The position numbers and the translations under genes are program-made. DNA of 64,000 bases from Neckera pumila (lineage: Eukaryota; Streptophyta; Bryopsida; Hypnales; Neckeraceae): positions 28,967,282 through 29,031,281 of the forward strand of contig OZ018409.1 of assembly GCA_963969595.1 (NCBI GenBank), in the 5' to 3' direction. Below are positions 63,285 to 64,000 of the stretch, in pieces. The notes below the pieces were generated by a model. The model saw only the letters and a list, made by a program, of their open reading frames with translations. It had not been told where the DNA came from and did not search any database. The stretch's first letter is position 1. Each line of letters opens with the position of its first letter.

Positions 63285-63600
63285 TCAAGCAACCAATACC
63301 TATTGCCTTCCATTTTATTTTTTTCTAGGGAGGATAGTTTGACCAAAAACAGGGGTAGTGGTGGTGGGGTCCAACAATACCCGTCAGATTTGACGGGTGT
63401 TTTTGGCTCCCCCCACACTACCCCTGTTTCCAGTCAAAAGTTCAAAATTTATCAATTTTTTTCCTTTTCCAAAAAAAATTTGCAATTCTGGATACTGAAA
63501 TTTTGTTATTTAAAACTCATGCATGCCAAGTTTAAAACTAAATATGGAGAAAACTATTTTACAATTTCATGAAAAAGCATTGGCAAAAGCTTGTGGGTTG
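63285..63600. repeat. Tandem palindromic repeat, unit 1
   Basis: The unit starts TCAAGCAACCAATACCTATT and repeats at 63601 with a 316-base period. Inside, 63337-63440 is a near-complete palindrome: TTTGACCAAAAACAGGGG opens it and CCCCTGTTTCCAGTCAAA closes it, with CCCGTCAGATTTGACGGG at the centre. Confidence 0.75.
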
Positions 63601-63920
63601 TCAAGCAACCAATACCTATTGCTTAGCTTCCTAATTTTTTGGATTTAGGGGAGGGTAGTTTCAACAAAAACAGGGGGATTGTTGGGGGGTCCAACAACAC
63701 CCGTCGAATCCGATGGGGTGTTTCTGCACATCCCTACAATACCCCTATTTTTGGTGAAACATTCAAAATTTATCATTTTTTTTTCCCAAAAAATATTTGC
63801 ATTCATGGATATTGAAAAATCTTCATTAAAAATTCATGCATTCTAAGTTTAAACTAAATATGGAAAAATCTATTTTACAACTTCACACGCATAAATTTAT
63901 ATTAAAACATAAAATATAAA
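63601..63920. repeat. Tandem palindromic repeat, unit 2
   Basis: This copy of unit 1 has scattered changes, but the palindrome is kept: GTTTCAACAAAAACAGGG and its inverse CCTATTTTTGGTGAAAC at the edges, with CCCGTCGAATCCGATGGGG at the centre. Confidence 0.75.
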
Positions 63921-64000
63921 AATTGAAGTTGAACTTGCACGTACCATTTGCATGAAGCCTCCCCACTGACAACATCTAAAGTGCCAAAATGCAAGCCAAT

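Overview
The window is nuclear DNA of a plant (a land plant, or less likely a close streptophyte alga). Evidence: split genes with GT-AG introns and plant gene families (GPI-anchored GH17-X8 glucanase, ARID-HMG protein, plastid-type GNAT), tandem TTTAGGG telomere-type motifs, and CACTA transposons with CACTA(C) ends. Intergenic DNA is AT-rich and full of small transposons; exons are richer in GC. I cannot name the species. A seed-free plant is possible but not shown.

Layout. 1-6.4 kb: repeat-rich, with one TTAA-flanked element and a GC-richer stretch upstream of the first gene. 6.5-8.5 kb (+): beta-1,3-glucanase with signal peptide, GH17 domain, X8/CBM43 domain and GPI signal. 8.5-13.2 kb: no firm gene; a LINE 3' end, a foldback repeat and a small inverted-repeat element. 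13.2-15.8 kb (+): five-exon plastid-type GNAT acetyltransferase. 16.8-17.4 kb: dead LINE 3' end. 17.4-27.3 kb: transposon-dense DNA with TTAA-flanked elements, three non-autonomous CACTA elements and a foldback element. 27.4-32.9 kb (-): six-exon ARID-HMG-box protein. 34.6-38.3 kb (+): five-exon archaeal-type cofactor-independent phosphoglycerate mutase. 39.7-43.1 kb (-): eight-exon acetyl-CoA acetyltransferase (thiolase) with a probable mitochondrial presequence, convergent with the mutase. 44.5-45.5 kb (+): broken copy of the 3' part of an ecdysoneless (ECD) gene. 46.4-47.7 kb (-): intronless NEPRO/DUF4477-like protein. 48.4-51.5 kb: CACTA element and AT-rich DNA. 51.8-56.8 kb (+): about ten-exon gene that I do not recognise. 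57.1-58.0 kb: another TTAA-flanked element. 58.6-60.1 kb (-): intronless protein with two Dof-like zinc fingers and four 31-residue repeats. 61.7-63.0 kb (-): SWIM zinc-finger remnant. 63.3-63.9 kb: tandem pair of palindromic units.

The genes are ordinary scattered plant genes (cell wall, acetylation, chromatin, central carbon metabolism, RNA processing) and do not form one pathway. The main points of novelty are the family of TTAA-flanked, CCCCTAAAG-ended elements (piggyBac-like in their target-site signature), the double Dof-like zinc-finger/repeat protein, and the unrecognised ten-exon gene. All exon borders were placed by hand from splice motifs, reading phase and family similarity; none has transcript support.
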